Part shown: positions 24,430 to 37,142 of the stretch, piece after piece | Position numbering within the stretch: position 1 is the stretch's first letter | How the letters are laid out: every line of letters starts with the position of its first letter | Assembly: GCA_950295325.1 (NCBI GenBank) | Contig: OX485807.1 | Coordinates: 44,546,440 to 44,610,439 of the forward strand | DNA: 64,000 bases | Direction of reading: 5' to 3' | DNA from: Polytrichum commune | Lineage: Eukaryota > Streptophyta > Polytrichopsida > Polytrichales > Polytrichaceae | Notes under the pieces: model-generated | Told to the model about the DNA's origin: nothing | Seen by the model: the letters and a program-made list of their open reading frames with translations, nothing else | Databases searched by the model: none | Translations under genes and position numbers: made by a program

Positions 24430-24990
24430 GCAGTGTCCGGGGAGAGTTCTGGACATACTCGGTTGAGATCCTTGTGTTTCCAATTCCAAAGCTCAAAGAT
24501 GGCCTTTGATCAAGTTTGCTTGGAGAAACCTCTCTCACACATTGTTGTATTAGAAGAGATTACTGGCACTCACTGCCAAAGCTTGTATAAGCTTGGCCAA
24601 TTAGTGAACCGGTCTCGAGGCGTGGTTGCAGCCCCATTCACTTTGTCACTTGTCCCCTTGATGACCACCTCACACCATGAATTTGTAGCACAACCAAAGG
24701 CTCTTGTGCAAACTCCTCCATTAAGTTGTCCATCTTTCATCTACGATTTGATGACCGACCCATCCACGCGTAGGCCTTGAGAGCAAAATTATCTAACACC
24801 AATAGCTTTGGTGTATCTCCAACAACATCTCTAGCTGCCAAAGCCTCCTTGCATGTGATTAGTGGAAGTGGACTAGGTGAGAAAGTTTGGTTGGGGTGTG
24901 ATTCAGGCTTTTGTGAAAATATTTCAGATTCAACAAAGGTAGGACAAATTTCTTTACCCTCATTTTGTGTAGAAAATGAACCACGCATTT
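24430..24990 (-). pseudogene. hAT-type transposase relic (C-terminal part), frameshifted
   Basis: Read on the minus strand, the sequence contains VVLQIHGVRWSSRGQVTK (about 24,606-24,660), then WPSLYKLWQ and, in another frame, SSNTTMCERGFSKQ (about 24,505-24,550). The CERGFS.QN.IK signature preceded by a Trp/Leu-rich stretch is characteristic of the C-terminal region of hAT-family transposases and the ZNF862/KIAA1586-like proteins derived from them. Stops and frame changes break the frame: a TGA follows VTK, another follows WQ, and a frameshift or stop follows KQ. It therefore cannot make a full protein. Opposite-strand ORFs here are by-products. The extent upstream of 24,780 is less certain. 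Confidence 0.65.
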
Positions 24991-24999
24991 AGTGCAAGA

Positions 25000-27900
25000 T
25001 GACTAGCGAACCCATATCGTGCATGTAGTCTTTTCCTCATAAATTTTGGAAATTTGTATGAATATCCTATTCATTATCAATGTGAAGATTCTCTAAGTTA
25101 TTAAATGCTCAAATAGGTTCCCTTCACTTAGAGAATCTTCCCTTGTGTTGACTAACATATTGCACCTAAAAAATTTAACAAATTTGGAAGAGGTCAACAA
25201 TTTATTCTCAACACGTGGTTTTTTGGTGTCCATTCTTCGATTCACATCCAACCATACACCACTCAAACATAAGGGATGTGGGTGTTACTCTGTTACTTTT
25301 CTTGTTCTGACACTTATATTTGATTGGTGTGTGGTGCAGTGAGAATGAGAGAGCCAACACCAAAAGACACATGTTTTAAGGAGATTGGACAAAGACTTCT
25401 AATTTACTTAACTACTACACACTCAATAGTAAACACAACTGGAGGACTCGTGTAGTCACATAAAGAATCAACAAACATGCATTTTTGATAATCATTACTA
25501 AATGGCAAGGGGCATGTGCAACCAAAGTTATGTTGTGTATACCTATGTGGGAAAAGTTGAAGAACATGAAAAACGAACCGAAGAACACCCACATAACTTA
25601 GGTGCATGTTTAAGTCTAGACGCCATATTAGGCACACCTACATTAGCATTGTTTTTCATATACTTAGTGAGTAAAACACTGAAAGAAAACTTGACTAATT
25701 TACCTGATGAATCATGACATCAAACAAATTCACAAAACATTCAAGAATACATGCACAGGTAGAGGGAAAAAACACAAATCAATCTATGTCAAGGTCGTAT
25801 GAATATTAGGCCCTTGTAATGGGTTTGGATGACAACACACTTTCACTTCAAAAATTCGTATTTATTTCAACACTGAGGGAGAAATGAAAAAAACTTGCAG
25901 TATATTTCATCTCGTTTTCTATATGAGAATCATTTTTTTTGGTTCATACGGCTATCACATGTATGTCAAATACCTTAACTTCTTGGTTTAAGGTGCTTCT
26001 ACCTTACATACTTTCATGTGTGTTTCATCCTCGAGTCACAAACCATTATAGTATATGATAATTCAAGGTGCCTGAATTTGCCATATTTTGCATTATATTG
26101 AATATATGGGATCATATGGGCCAAGCTAGACACCCACCTCTTTGGAAAGGGAATTATCGTATACGAGCGTACGTCTCATCCATCTAACATAAAAACTTGA
26201 TCCCTTGTAGTTTGTTGCTTATTCATCTCAATTGACCTCAAGTACATGGTCCTTAAAGTGATTTCTTGTGTCAAATCAACTTTAAAAAGTAACCTCCAAG
26301 AAACATACTATTTCAAGGCTTTTATGATGGATGAATGAGGGGGTACACTCGTACATAAAAATTAACTCTATCCACGTCTTTTAGTTGGCCCCCTGCCAAT
26401 AGTATACATAGTATATGATAGTTTGTACATTTCTTTATTTAGACAATTCGACCCACATATAGCATTAGAGGCCCCAAATTAGTTTGTAGGGACTCACTTG
26501 AGATGAATTAACCATCAATTTTATTAGACCACCTTTACCTTGGTATTACTTGTGGGGACCCAACTCAAAGAGGTGGATGTCTAGTCCTAGCTGATCAAAT
26601 GCTATCATCTAACCTTATAAATGTCAATATGTTATATTTGTAGATGAAAAATTCTAACACCTAATATGTGAAATGAAACAATATGCAATGTGGATGTTAC
26701 TTGTTTTGGTTCAATTGACATTGGGTCAACTTCAAAGACCCCAAAATAGTCCAATACAAGTCATTTGAGATGAACCGGCCACAAACCTATAGGGGTTCAA
26801 GTTTTTATGTTGGATGGATGGGAAGTACTCTAATGAAAGTAATAAAAGACTTCAACCTAGTGGAAAAGATAATGAAATTGAAAGGGGTTCCTGTGCATAC
26901 CTAACCAAAGGGGTAAGGTACGTGGTTCTTATTTGGTTCATTTTTCATGTTCTCCAACTTCTACCAATCACATTTACACAACACAACTCGTGTTGCATTA
27001 GCAAGTCTAAAATGACACATTTGGAAAAAACCAGATTGAGCATTGAACTCCCGCCCCCAAACCAAGTTAGTTATGGTTAGTTATAGTCATTAAAGTGCAT
27101 GTTTGTTGATTCCTTAACTGGATACAAAAGTCCTCTCAATTGTGTTCACTATTGAGTGTAGAGTAGTTATTAATATTTGAAGACGTAGTCCAATCTCTTC
27201 TAGACATATGTCTTTATGGTGTTTGCTCTTTGATCCTCACCGAACCACATACCAATCAAGTATAGGCATCCAATCAAGAAAACAAGTCATGTAAGACCCA
27301 TCTAAGCTTACCTTAAGGGTTTGAGATTTAGGATTTTTTCTTGGGGATTGTTAAATCGACTATACACTGGTTGAAACAACCAGTATCAATATGTAAGATA
27401 TCGATTAGGCTCTAACTTGTCATCCAAACTGGCCACGTTTATCAATTCTAACACAGAGCTAATACTTTACTCCTCTTCATGCAACGGAAAATCAATTTTG
27501 ACAGGTAATGGACTGCCCAACGTGTCTTAATCGATTTAACAATACCCTTTGTTTATAGGGTTCAATACAAGGCAAGTCATTGAGTGGACAGAGTGTCAAT
27601 TTGCAGACTTTCAAGCTTAAGGAAGACCAGTATAAAATCCAACACCACAGAAATATGGATACCTATATTTGAGTGGTGGGTGGTTAGGTTGTGGATCTAA
27701 GAATGGACACCAAAAAGGCACATGTTATAAAGATATGGGCCTTCATGCTTAAAAAGAAAGTGTTAACTATCAAGAATCTTGACTTGATAACTAATAACAC
27801 AATCACGTGAGCTCCAAAAATTATGACAAACATGGCTGTGAGCATGATTTCAATTGCATCTTGCACTAATTGCGTGTTTCATATCCTTCTAGAGAAAAAA

Positions 27901-28315
27901 ATATGTCCACTTAAGGCACACTTATTTTATAAAAGATATAAGACCTGCGTTTTTTTTCTCCCAAAAATCTAAAATGGAAGAGGACATGGTAAGTAAAGAC
28001 TTTGCCTCCTCACCAAGGAAAATGAGAGAGGGATGAAAACCAGATTCACTGACGCACTGGTTTTGATCCTTTACATGGACACCACTACATAATCTATGGA
28101 ATGGTAATATACATGGACACACAACCATCACCAACTGAGCACACCACTGCCTAAATAGCTGATTCTCTGCTTTGACGATTTCTATGTGGATAGCTTAGTT
28201 TTTGGTTTGATAAATTTTGTATGTCCACTGAAGGTGATCAATAGTCTAAATCTTGTACTGTGAAGAAAAGGAATTGTGGAAAAGACTTTTAAAATTTGAC
28301 CAAATACAAAGAGAC
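25000..28315. other. Gene-free stretch with R2 and foldback repeats
   Basis: R2-family copies (landmarks: AACACAACT.GAGGAC, AATCAACAAACATGCA, AAGTTGAAGAACATGAAAAA, CACCAAAAAGACACATGTT) occur in both orientations near 25,055-25,620, 26,840-27,290 and 27,640-27,900. Foldback copies of the ATCCATCTAACATAAAAACT family lie at about 26,160-26,350 and 26,400-26,830. No coding gene was recognised before the hydrolase stop codon at 28,316. Confidence 0.5.
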
Positions 28316-31300
28316 CTATGAACGTGAATCTACCTCAAGCCCGTCACATCTAACAAGAAAGTCTTCTATAACTGGGAAAACTTCTTGCCTCGCCTGCAAA
28401 CAGATACATAAGCAACATATATGAGTGCTACAAAGCTGATTGAGAATCAACTTACAGTCAATAATCAACCAGCAGCTGTAAAATAGTGAAAAGTGTCACA
28501 AATGAAGGCGGGAACGTACAGTGCGTGAGCAAAGAAGATCATAGTGGCCGTAGTGTCGATCATCTCGTTCGCCTCCGAACAGTTTGTAAGTTACACTTGC
28601 TTCTGGAAACGCTTTTAAAGTATCTGGGAAAAAACAAAAAATGCAAGGTGATGTGAGAATTGTTTTGGGAGAGATTTTGAATCCTAGCTGCTGACGTGTG
28701 CAATATGTGCATTATGCAATACGTGTGATTTGGTTTCAGTTACTTATCTTGATTGGACACCTATACTTGGGGTGAAGTACAGTTAGTTTTGGACCTAAGA
28801 ATGTACACCAAATAGACATCATGTGTTTAAACGAGGTTGTACTAAATGCTCAGAATTTGTTAACTAATCTAATTTCAATAGTCAACATAATCATGGAGGG
28901 GCGGGGGGTATCTGATCACTCAAAAAGAAAGAAAATCTTCACTTAGATAATGTACATGGTATTCATATGAGCTCCAAAATTTATGACGGAAATGGCTACG
29001 GCCTCAATCTAGATTTGCTAATCATCCTGTACACATCACGTGTTTAAAATCCTAGGAGAAGTGGCTAATAAAAAAAGTAACCATTTAAACCCATCTTCCT
29101 TACATTAATGAACCTCTACATATATTCACCTCTACCTCCAATAGTGGGGACCCCTTAAAACTACCCCATAAAAAATAAAACACGAGGTGTCTCACCAGTC
29201 ACAGACAGTGGAGGGCAAATTAAATCCTGATCACCCGCAATGGCAAGCACAGGTACTTTACAACTTCGAAGGCGGTCCTTGTAGATCACTTTGCCTTCTC
29301 GATTCCGCAAGCCTCCAGGCTGAAAGGTGGTTGCTAATTGCAATAACAACTTGACAGGAATTGTGCCTGAAAACATATCCAAAATATTGTTAGTACATAC
29401 AGAAGGCTTGATTTCTTGCATCAAAAAGATTGGAATCTGTCCATCTTTGGCTTTCCAAACAAAACTCAGCAAAAAAAAAGAACTCTCAAGTTGAATACAA
29501 GAAAATGTTTGTTTGGAAGTGAGTGACACTTACAGAAATTATTCATTACTAGCTTCTGGAAAAGAATGGGGTCCATCATTTGACGAGCAGAAACTTGGTA
29601 CCCCAAATATGCTAATGCGTAAGGAGGACGTGAAACCAATGGATGGATTGCACTCATGAGCGCCCCTAATGGAATAACCGGGACATTCAATGCTTCTGCT
29701 GGCTCTGTCTGCAATTCCAATTTTCACTGACATCAATTTCTTATTTCAAACAGGATATTCACATCTTTTGTCTTGGCCCTTAAAGGACCAGAGGGCTCAA
29801 TATACGGCCTATATACACAAATTGTACGAGCCTCACCAAGTCTTATAATCATGTTTTGTATATTCATGGGTTGAAATTCTTCTTTAGTACATTCTCTTAA
29901 GTCAACGAGAAAATAAGAGTATGCTCATATGTGACATTGATGATCAAAATACTAAGTATGTAATTGCCATATAGGGGCACCTAGGTTATTAATTTGAATC
30001 CAAATCTTCAATGACATTAATATTCAACTGATTGGAGACTGCACTTGGCAATTCAGTTAGTTTTAATTAAGGAACTTTTGACACAATTAGCTAAAAATGA
30101 AAGTTTGTAACTCAAATATGGAAAGGCTTAAATTGGGCCTCTTAGACTCTTAAGGGTCAAACTTCTTGCTCGTGAGGTACCAAAACTTGTTTACAGAATT
30201 CGATTTGAACAAGTAAGCAAGCTACCTAGTCATATTCCATTGCTGATATTGAGAATTTCAATCAACAGAAGTTGAGGAACGGAATACAGTTTTCCATTTT
30301 GCTATCCTGGATACTCTAGATGAAACTTAACCCTTAAAGGTCTGAGAGGCCCATTCTAGGCCTCAAGATGTCATAGGAATTACTTCTTGATATTTTTAGC
30401 TATAAATGTCCATGCGAGCCTATCTAAAATCACAACAATTGTCATATGCATTATGCCAGTCAGAGTATACATGAATGTAATTTGACCTATAGGAAGATTT
30501 AATCTAGGATATATGACCTAGACTCAACACATAGGTATCCTGCATATCTAATCACCATCATCACAGACAACTTTATTTTCACTTCCTCTTTTCAATAGGT
30601 TGTGCTAAATATGTATTCGATATCATAGACCAAATAAAATATTGGGGTACTTACGAGAGGGAGTAGCATTTTAAGAGAGGAATCTCCAACCCCATAGTCC
30701 AGGGATGAAGCCACAGTCACAGCTCCTGCTAGTCCAGCTCTCTCTTCTATCAAGCCGCCAGAAAACCATTTCCAATGAAGTCCTTCAGTGCGTCATAATT
30801 GCAGATACGGAAAGCAAAAGAGAATAAAAAGCATCCAAGTAAACCATGTAGAAATGGTCGCAGATAAAATTCAAGACCTGATGAAACAAGTGAACCCAAG
30901 TGATGGCTTTGTGTTATTCAAACATAAAAGACATCATCCACTATGAGCTACTCATATGGTGAGCTAACCGGAGAGAAAATGGTAGGCCGTCTCTTCAACA
31001 TGGCCTTGGATTTACATTTTCGCACCTACCCCGTATAGCCAGCATAGCATAAAGGAGAATGCCACCCATGGAGTGGCCGACACCCAGGATTTTTCCATCA
31101 ACACTTCCACTGTGCTTTATTACATACTCCATCTAACACACAATAGATTACAAAGTTAGCTATGAAACCACCATTCTACTAGAGTTATCCTCTAACTCAA
31201 CATGACTTTTGGTCGAGAGTTGGTTGTTTTGCATTTGACACCTTCCATATTCTGTAAGTTTCGGTGCCTGCTTCGAGGTAGTGCAGAGGTTTAAATGGAA

Positions 31301-34300
31301 AACATTCTAGATTGCTCCATTGAGGATCAAACTCATTTTGGCATGCCAAGAGATGCTAAAATGAGTCTGGCGCCCTCAATGAGCCAAAATAGATTGCTAT
31401 TCATTCAAATTTATAAGCTACCTTCCAGCATGCACCACAAGTGGAAAGAAATTATTGATATTGTATGCAAAGCAACTGATAGGAAATCATAGGGACCAAC
31501 TCCCCACCAAAAGTCCCATTGACCTGAAAGATAACTCTACTATGATCCACAATAGAGCAACTCATGAAGCCTTGAATTGCAGGAATTGTTGACCAGAGAT
31601 AAATCCACAAAGAATCCAAAAATGCGTGATAAATTTTGATATATTTTGTTGCAAGCAAAACTGGCACAGACTTACTGCAGCTGGAACATCTTCCTCAAGG
31701 TAGCTGTCAAAATCCCAGTCGTACTTTGCTATCAAATCCAGGGTCTCCTGGAAATCACTGATTGTTGTGGTCAACCTCTCCTGTAAAGACAAGTCCGTTG
31801 CAGGGGTAAGTTGGAAGATGTGGAATTTGTTTGAGCATCTGGCCCCGTATATCACATGCTGCATCGACCTTATCAATTTTACTTACGTGGTGATCCAGAA
31901 CTGCCAGCAATGTGGAGACTTGAGTATGAGCCTCAAGAGTACACAAGAGGCAAAGAGATTCTAAGGTATGTATACTCAAAACCAACACCTAGAAATTTTG
32001 CACAATAGGTACATTTTAAATATGAGGACATATATCACCTGAACATCTGATATTAGTGTTGAATTTAGGTTGCCTACAAACAAACTTTTGCATACAGTGA
32101 CCAAATGATGTGTTCATAAATGAGTTGGAACCCTCTTGAACTTGCAAACAAAAATAAATAATAATAGAAACTGTGCTCAGAGCTTTATTTTGTTGGTTTT
32201 AGGTGTGCTGACCATACCTGCAAGTTGGATACGCTTGGAGTGACAGAACGCTGTCCTTCCTCCAGCACCTGAGCAACCCTTTTTGTGAAGTCTGTGATTT
32301 GAGATGCCATGGAATTGTTCTGCTGCCCCTCTAACAAGCTAGTCAGTCTCTCTCTAAGTTCCCCAATTCGCTCACTCAAAATGCTATCCTCCAGTAGGGC
32401 AGAGACCTGCAGTCCAACTTTGTGCCTATGAATTCTGTCCAACTGATGTACTATCTTATGTCAAGGATAAAATAACAATACACACATATGTGACATTGAT
32501 AATCATAATATTAATTGTGTATTTGCAGACTGTGCATTTGAATCTTAAGTTTCAATAACATTGATTTGAAACGTATAATTGAAGAATAAGTTGATTTTAG
32601 ATAAGGTCACTCTTGACGCACTTAGCTAATGATGGAGGTATGTAACTCAAGTACATGTTTTTGTGTATGAAAAACGCTTAAGAGGATTGAAAATAATTTA
32701 CAGTGCACATTGTTTCAAACAGAAGAAATAAGAAAGCCCAGCCTAGGGTGAGTTCGTAAGACTCCAGCAAGTGATTGATCTGTAACAGGGATCATTACAT
32801 GAGAAATCACTACCTGCTCAATGAATCTGGCTGATAAAATTCTTGATTGTCCTTCACTAACCAAACCCCTCAATCGCTCCGAAATCTGCACTATTGTGCT
32901 CGTCAATCGAGATGCTGCTGTTTCTTCTTCCACTGGCGTTTTGTTGCCATTCAAAGCCACCTCCTTTGAATCACTCATCATCACCCCCTGTTTTCTTGCA
33001 TCATTTCCAATGGTGCTGTTTGCATTTTTGGAAGCCTGATTTGTGGCAGATTTCAGGGTCGCACGAACAAACGCGTCCTGGACGGCTCCCGTGAGAGCTC
33101 CATCATTGCCACCAAGCTCACTGGAAGTCGGCTCCCCTTCTCTCTTGCTAAGTCCTGCACCCCGGACCTCTAAAATCCATGTGTCAAACCCTGCTGCTGA
33201 AAGATGACGCGCCAAAGATACCTGTGCAAGCACCACACCCAGCCCGATCCCAAACCTCCCTCCTAAATCTCACGCTCAATCAATTGTGAACCAACAGCAC
33301 TCAAAAACAATCTCTCCACTACATTGCTTGCAAACAAGAGATTCGAGCTATCCTTTAACTCAATGGATCTTTCGGTTGGGAATTGCTTCCCTATGATTTT
33401 CTAATTAGTTTTTTTGCATACAATATCAATAATTTCTTTCCACTTGTGATGCATGCTTGGAGGCAGAATTTAAATTTGAATGAGGAGCAACCTAATTTGG
33501 TTCATTGAGTGGCCAAACTCGTTTTAGCACCTCTTGGCATGCCAAAATGAGTTTGACCTTCAACAAACCGGTATAGAATGTTGTTCATTCAAACCTCCAC
33601 ACTACCTCCAAGAATGCACTTAAAAATTACTGAATATGGAAGGTGTTGTATGCAAAACAATCAACTCCCCACGAAAAGTCATGTTGCATTAAAGGACAAC
33701 TCTTTCCTTTTGAGTGAATGCTCTAACAGCACTCTTGCCAGCAGAATAACCAAAACCCTAAACCCTCATCACGAAATCTTGGGGATCACAAGAACATGTG
33801 AAGGGAAGTACACAAAATTGTTAGAGCATAGAGCGCCCTCCCCGAAAAGACCAATTTCTATGGATTGAGCATGAAAGGGATGCGAAATTGGTGAAAACCC
33901 CATAGGTATATCGAATTTTCATACAAGTGTCTGCCTATTTTTCCTACCACTTCACTCTCATGTTGAAAAAATTCCTCAAATCTTCCTCGCAAGATGAAGG
34001 ATGCAAATGTGCGTCCCTGATGCGGTGATGTACCTTGGGGTCTAAGTCAAAACCAATTGCATTTGTACCAATACCAGACAGCATGAGCACGGGGTGATTC
34101 CTCTTTGGTGCCTGCACACAAACACAACCTTCCACGTTAAGGTATGAGAACTGTAAAAATCCAACACCAAGAACTGCATAGAAAGCTGCAAAGTCACATT
34201 GAAGTTCTTCAATTTCAAGAGATTTCGTCAAAGAGCTATACACTCTGATGATTTTTAGTTTTACACAAATACACATTGCACATTGAGGCAGTTGAAGTAG

Positions 34301-35828
34301 GTTGAAGGAGAAGTAATTGTCAATTTAAGAAACCAGACACCCAAACACCCCCTTTACCTTTGAAGCAATCCAAACAGTGGATTCCAACACCAAGATCTGG
34401 ATAGAGAGTTGCAAAATGACATTAAAGTTCTTCAATCCCAAGGTATTTCTTCTTAGAGAGCTACCTATTTGCTCTGATGGGTTTGGGTTTTACACATATC
34501 CTTAGCACATTGAGGCAGTTGGAAGTAGGTTGTAAAGAGAACTTCCTATCAAATCAAGAAACCAAACACACCCTTCAACATTAAGCTATGAAATCCATAG
34601 ATTCAAGTTGCAAAGTCACATTTAAGTTCTTGAATTCCAAGGCATCCCTCCACAGAGAGCTACGTGCGCTGATGGGTTCTGGTTTCTACACACATGCATT
34701 GCCCATTGAGGCAATTGGAGGAGTAGGTTGAAGGAGGCTTTGTTTTCAAGTCAAGAACCCAAACACCCAGACACACCTTTCAACTTTAAGCTATGGAAAC
34801 TTGTAGGTTTCAACACCTGCAAGAACTGGACAGAAAATTGCGAAGTCATATTTAAGTTTTCCAATTCCAAGGTATTCCTTCGCGAAGAGCGTCCTATGTG
34901 CGCTGATGGTTTCAAGGTTTCCACACACTCATTGCACATTGAGGCAATCGGAGAAATAGGTTGAAGGAGCAACTCCAAGGTACTTCTTCGTAGAGAGGTA
35001 TGTGCGCTGGTGGGCTCGGGTTTTACACTACGTGAATTGCAAATTGAGATAATTGGAGAAATAGGTTAAAGGAGCAAAATACTTTCAAACACACCCTCAA
35101 CATTAAGCTATTGCACACTGTAGACTACAACGCCATGAGCTGTATAAAAAGTAGCAAAGTTCAATTCCAAGGTGATTCTCCACAGAGAGCTACTTATATG
35201 CGCTTCCTCATGGGTTCGTGTTTTTCGCACAAACGTACATTCATATTCACATTCACATTGAAGCAAATTGGAACAAAATAGGCTGAATGAGTAAAATTAC
35301 CCTCAAGCTCGGGAGGTAGCGCCACAAAGCGAGGCGCCAAGCCGTCCCAGGAACGGCAACATAATGCAATTCATCCGCCGTGCACGTCTCCGGCTTCCCA
35401 ATCATGTTCAGCTCTCCTCCTCCTCCTCCTCCTCCTCCTCCACCTGCTGCTTCCGCAACCACCGATTTCAATACCTCGCTCTTCGCGTCCCCATCCTCCT
35501 CCTGTTTCTTCCCAAGGCTGGATATCGGCCTCACCGAGCTCCAACTTCGCCTCTTCCATTGCGTTGGCGTTTCTTGCTCTACGAAAACAACTCCAACTCC
35601 TCGCCCTCCACCTCCTCCGAAGGCCCTTGCGAAAGAGAACTCGACACGGCGAGTAGCGCTCGCAAGCCTAACTCCATTCCTCGCGTGTTGGAGGGATGAC
35701 GATGACGACGACGAGGCGGAGGTCGCAGTAGGTCGAGGCGGGCATGAAACAGAGCGCGTGGTGAGGCATCGGCGCAACGCAATCCCGCGGCCGCAGCTTA
35801 AGCTTGGCATCGGACACGCATTCCGCAT
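28316..35828 (-). CDS. Alpha/beta hydrolase, probably plastid-targeted (At1g15060/At1g73750-like), 11 exons
   Basis: Exons on the minus strand: 35,828-35,301; 34,111-34,034; 33,221-32,814; 32,406-32,218; 31,780-31,676; 31,132-31,030; 30,746-30,655; 29,708-29,534; 29,366-29,196; 28,623-28,520; 28,393-28,316. All junctions are GT-AG and phases agree, giving 676 aa. Residues 1-90 are Ser/Arg/Ala-rich and acidic-poor, like a chloroplast transit peptide. A Gly run (about 140-150) comes from a (CTC)n tract. Then come ADELHYVAVPGTAWRLALWR, HPVLMLSGIGTNAIGFDLDP, FDTWILEVRGAGLSKREGEP, a long helical linker (SERLRGLVSEGQ, GQRSVTPSVSNLQ), KYDWDFDSYLEEDVPAA and the nucleophile elbow GHSMGG (Ser457). AGDQDLICPP holds the likely acid (Asp605/607) and RHYGHYDLL the likely His640/643. 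The start is the first in-frame ATG. The substrate is unknown for this family. Confidence in structure is high, in function moderate. Confidence 0.93.
29885..30130. repeat. Intronic dispersed repeat (hydrolase intron 7)
   Basis: Landmarks TAAGTCAACGAGAAAATAAG, CTCATATGTGACATTGATGA and ACACAATTAGCTAA.AATG.AA recur in the hydrolase intron 3 (about 32,440-32,680) and at 57,415-57,670, in the same order. No ORF. Confidence 0.6.
31181..31541. mobile_element. Intronic foldback MITE, copy 1 (hydrolase intron 5)
   Basis: The inverted ends are AGAGTTATCCTCTAACTCAA..TGACTTTTGGTCGAGAGTTGG (left) and the complement of AGAGTTATCTTTCAGGTCAA..GGACTTTTGGTGGGGAGTTGG (right). Two related copies lie in hydrolase intron 2 and in NudC intron 4. 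Internal landmark: CTCATTTTGGCATGCCAAGA. Confidence 0.75.
33338..33703. mobile_element. Intronic foldback MITE, copy 2 (hydrolase intron 2)
   Basis: Same family as 31,181-31,541. The left end has GAGCTATCCTTTAACTCAAT and CTTTCGGTTGGGAATTG; the right end has CAACTCCCCACGAAAAGTC and GGACAACTCTTT. The interior carries the palindromic CTTGGCATGCCAA block. Just beyond it, near 33,750, is a telomere-like ACCCTAAACCCT word. Confidence 0.7.
34130..35290. repeat. Irregular tandem repeat filling hydrolase intron 1
   Basis: About six diverged copies of a unit near 200 bp, marked by CATTGAGGCA.TTGGA at about 34,282, 34,508, 34,704, 34,938, 35,043 and 35,257. Each is preceded by GTGCGCTGATGGGTTC or a relative and by CCAAGGTATT.CTTC...AGAGAGCTA. 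The array occupies nearly all of intron 1. Confidence 0.7.
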
Positions 35829-35999
35829 CTCCTCAACCCCCCCGCAGCCTCGACTCCCTCCGAGCTTCCCCCCAAAACCCAACAAAATGCCAGACTCGTT
35901 CTCAATCAAAACCAAAAACCTGAGCCCCAGTCTTCTATTCTGCGAGACTCGTAACGTCGCAACCTCTCTCCCGCGACGAAACCACAGATTTTTTATTTC

Positions 36000-37140
36000 C
36001 AAATTTGTATGAATGTAAGGAATCAAGTGAATGTTGTCCAAGAAGAATCCAGCCTGTGTGAGAGTAAATTATGCTTGTGCAATAGTCCTGAGAATCAATC
36101 GGACTCTTACTTCGCGACTCTTTGATTTAGCGAATCCTGAATCCCGCAGAATCCTCCTCATCAACACTTGGCAGGCGAAGAACTCCCTAACTTAGTCCCT
36201 CCACGCTTCCGGCGAGCGTTTCCCAGCAAAACCCAATGAGACGAAAATCATTTTTAAATAAGCTTAAGAACACTTCACTTCGGAGTTACAAATCATGTTT
36301 CGTGCTGGCTGGCATCCGGTGTAAGGTTTGTGGGTGTTACATGGTTCCTTTTTCCATGTTCTCCAACTTCTACCGATTAGATTTCCGCAACAAAACTCGT
36401 GTTGTATTAGCAAATCTACGATGAAACATCTGCATAGAAAACGGATTGAAAAATCGGATGTCCGCTAATTTAGTTAAGGTAATCGGAAATGCATGTTCGT
36501 TGATTTCTTAAATGGATATATAAGTCCTCCCAATTGTGTTCATTATTGAGTGTAAAATAGTTATTGATATTTGAAGATGAAATCCAATCTCTCTTGAACA
36601 TGTATCTTTATGATGTTTGCTCTTTGATCCTCACTAAACGACATACCAATTAAGTGTAGGGGTCCGATTAAGAAAACGAGCCACTTGAGACGCATCTACT
36701 TTAAGTATCGTCATTCGAGCAAGCTCGTCAATCATGGCCATGAATCCTCCCCCAATTACTTCCCAAGACTCCCCTCTCCGGAAAGTAGATGTGCCTAATT
36801 TGGATACTTTTCTCTTTGCTTCCACTTCTCGTACTTAGATACGAAACGCACAATTAGTGCAACATGATTAGCAAATCCAAATTGTGTTGGGAGGAAAAAT
36901 TAAGGCTTGTAATTTGGACTTTGGTTATGAGCGACGGGGTCCAAATTACAAGCCATAATTGACCAACCAATGGCCATTTCCACACATGATTTGACTTGTC
37001 GATATATCTGACGTGGCAGCTTATGTGTGCGCTTCGTGTTGGACGCACCCGTGAGCCACTTTCCACGTCATCATTGGTGTGTGTCCGTCTTCCTCACTGG
37101 GATGTGTTTGGTGAAAGGTAAGGGGAAATTAGTAATTCTA
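36000..37140. other. Hydrolase promoter side, then R2 repeat
   Basis: Upstream of the minus-strand hydrolase gene. 36,240-36,680 is an R2-family copy (GTGTTCATTATTGAGTGTAAA, TTTGAAGATGAAATCCAATC, ATGTATCTTTATG.TGTTTGC). No gene was recognised. The plus-strand ORF at 35,380-36,012 is the antisense of hydrolase exon 1. Confidence 0.5.
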
Positions 37141-37142
37141 AT

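Noticed and set aside
24433-24780. Plus-strand ORF of about 115 codons
   Set aside because: It opens with GTG and lies opposite the hAT-type relic, which explains the open frame better.
33745-33765. Telomere-like ACCCTAAACCCT word
   Set aside because: Only two units long and inside an intron; too short to call an interstitial telomeric array.
35380-36012. Long plus-strand ORF (about 210 codons) with a proline run
   Set aside because: It is the antisense of hydrolase exon 1; the proline run is the reverse reading of the (CTC)n tract that codes the glycine run.
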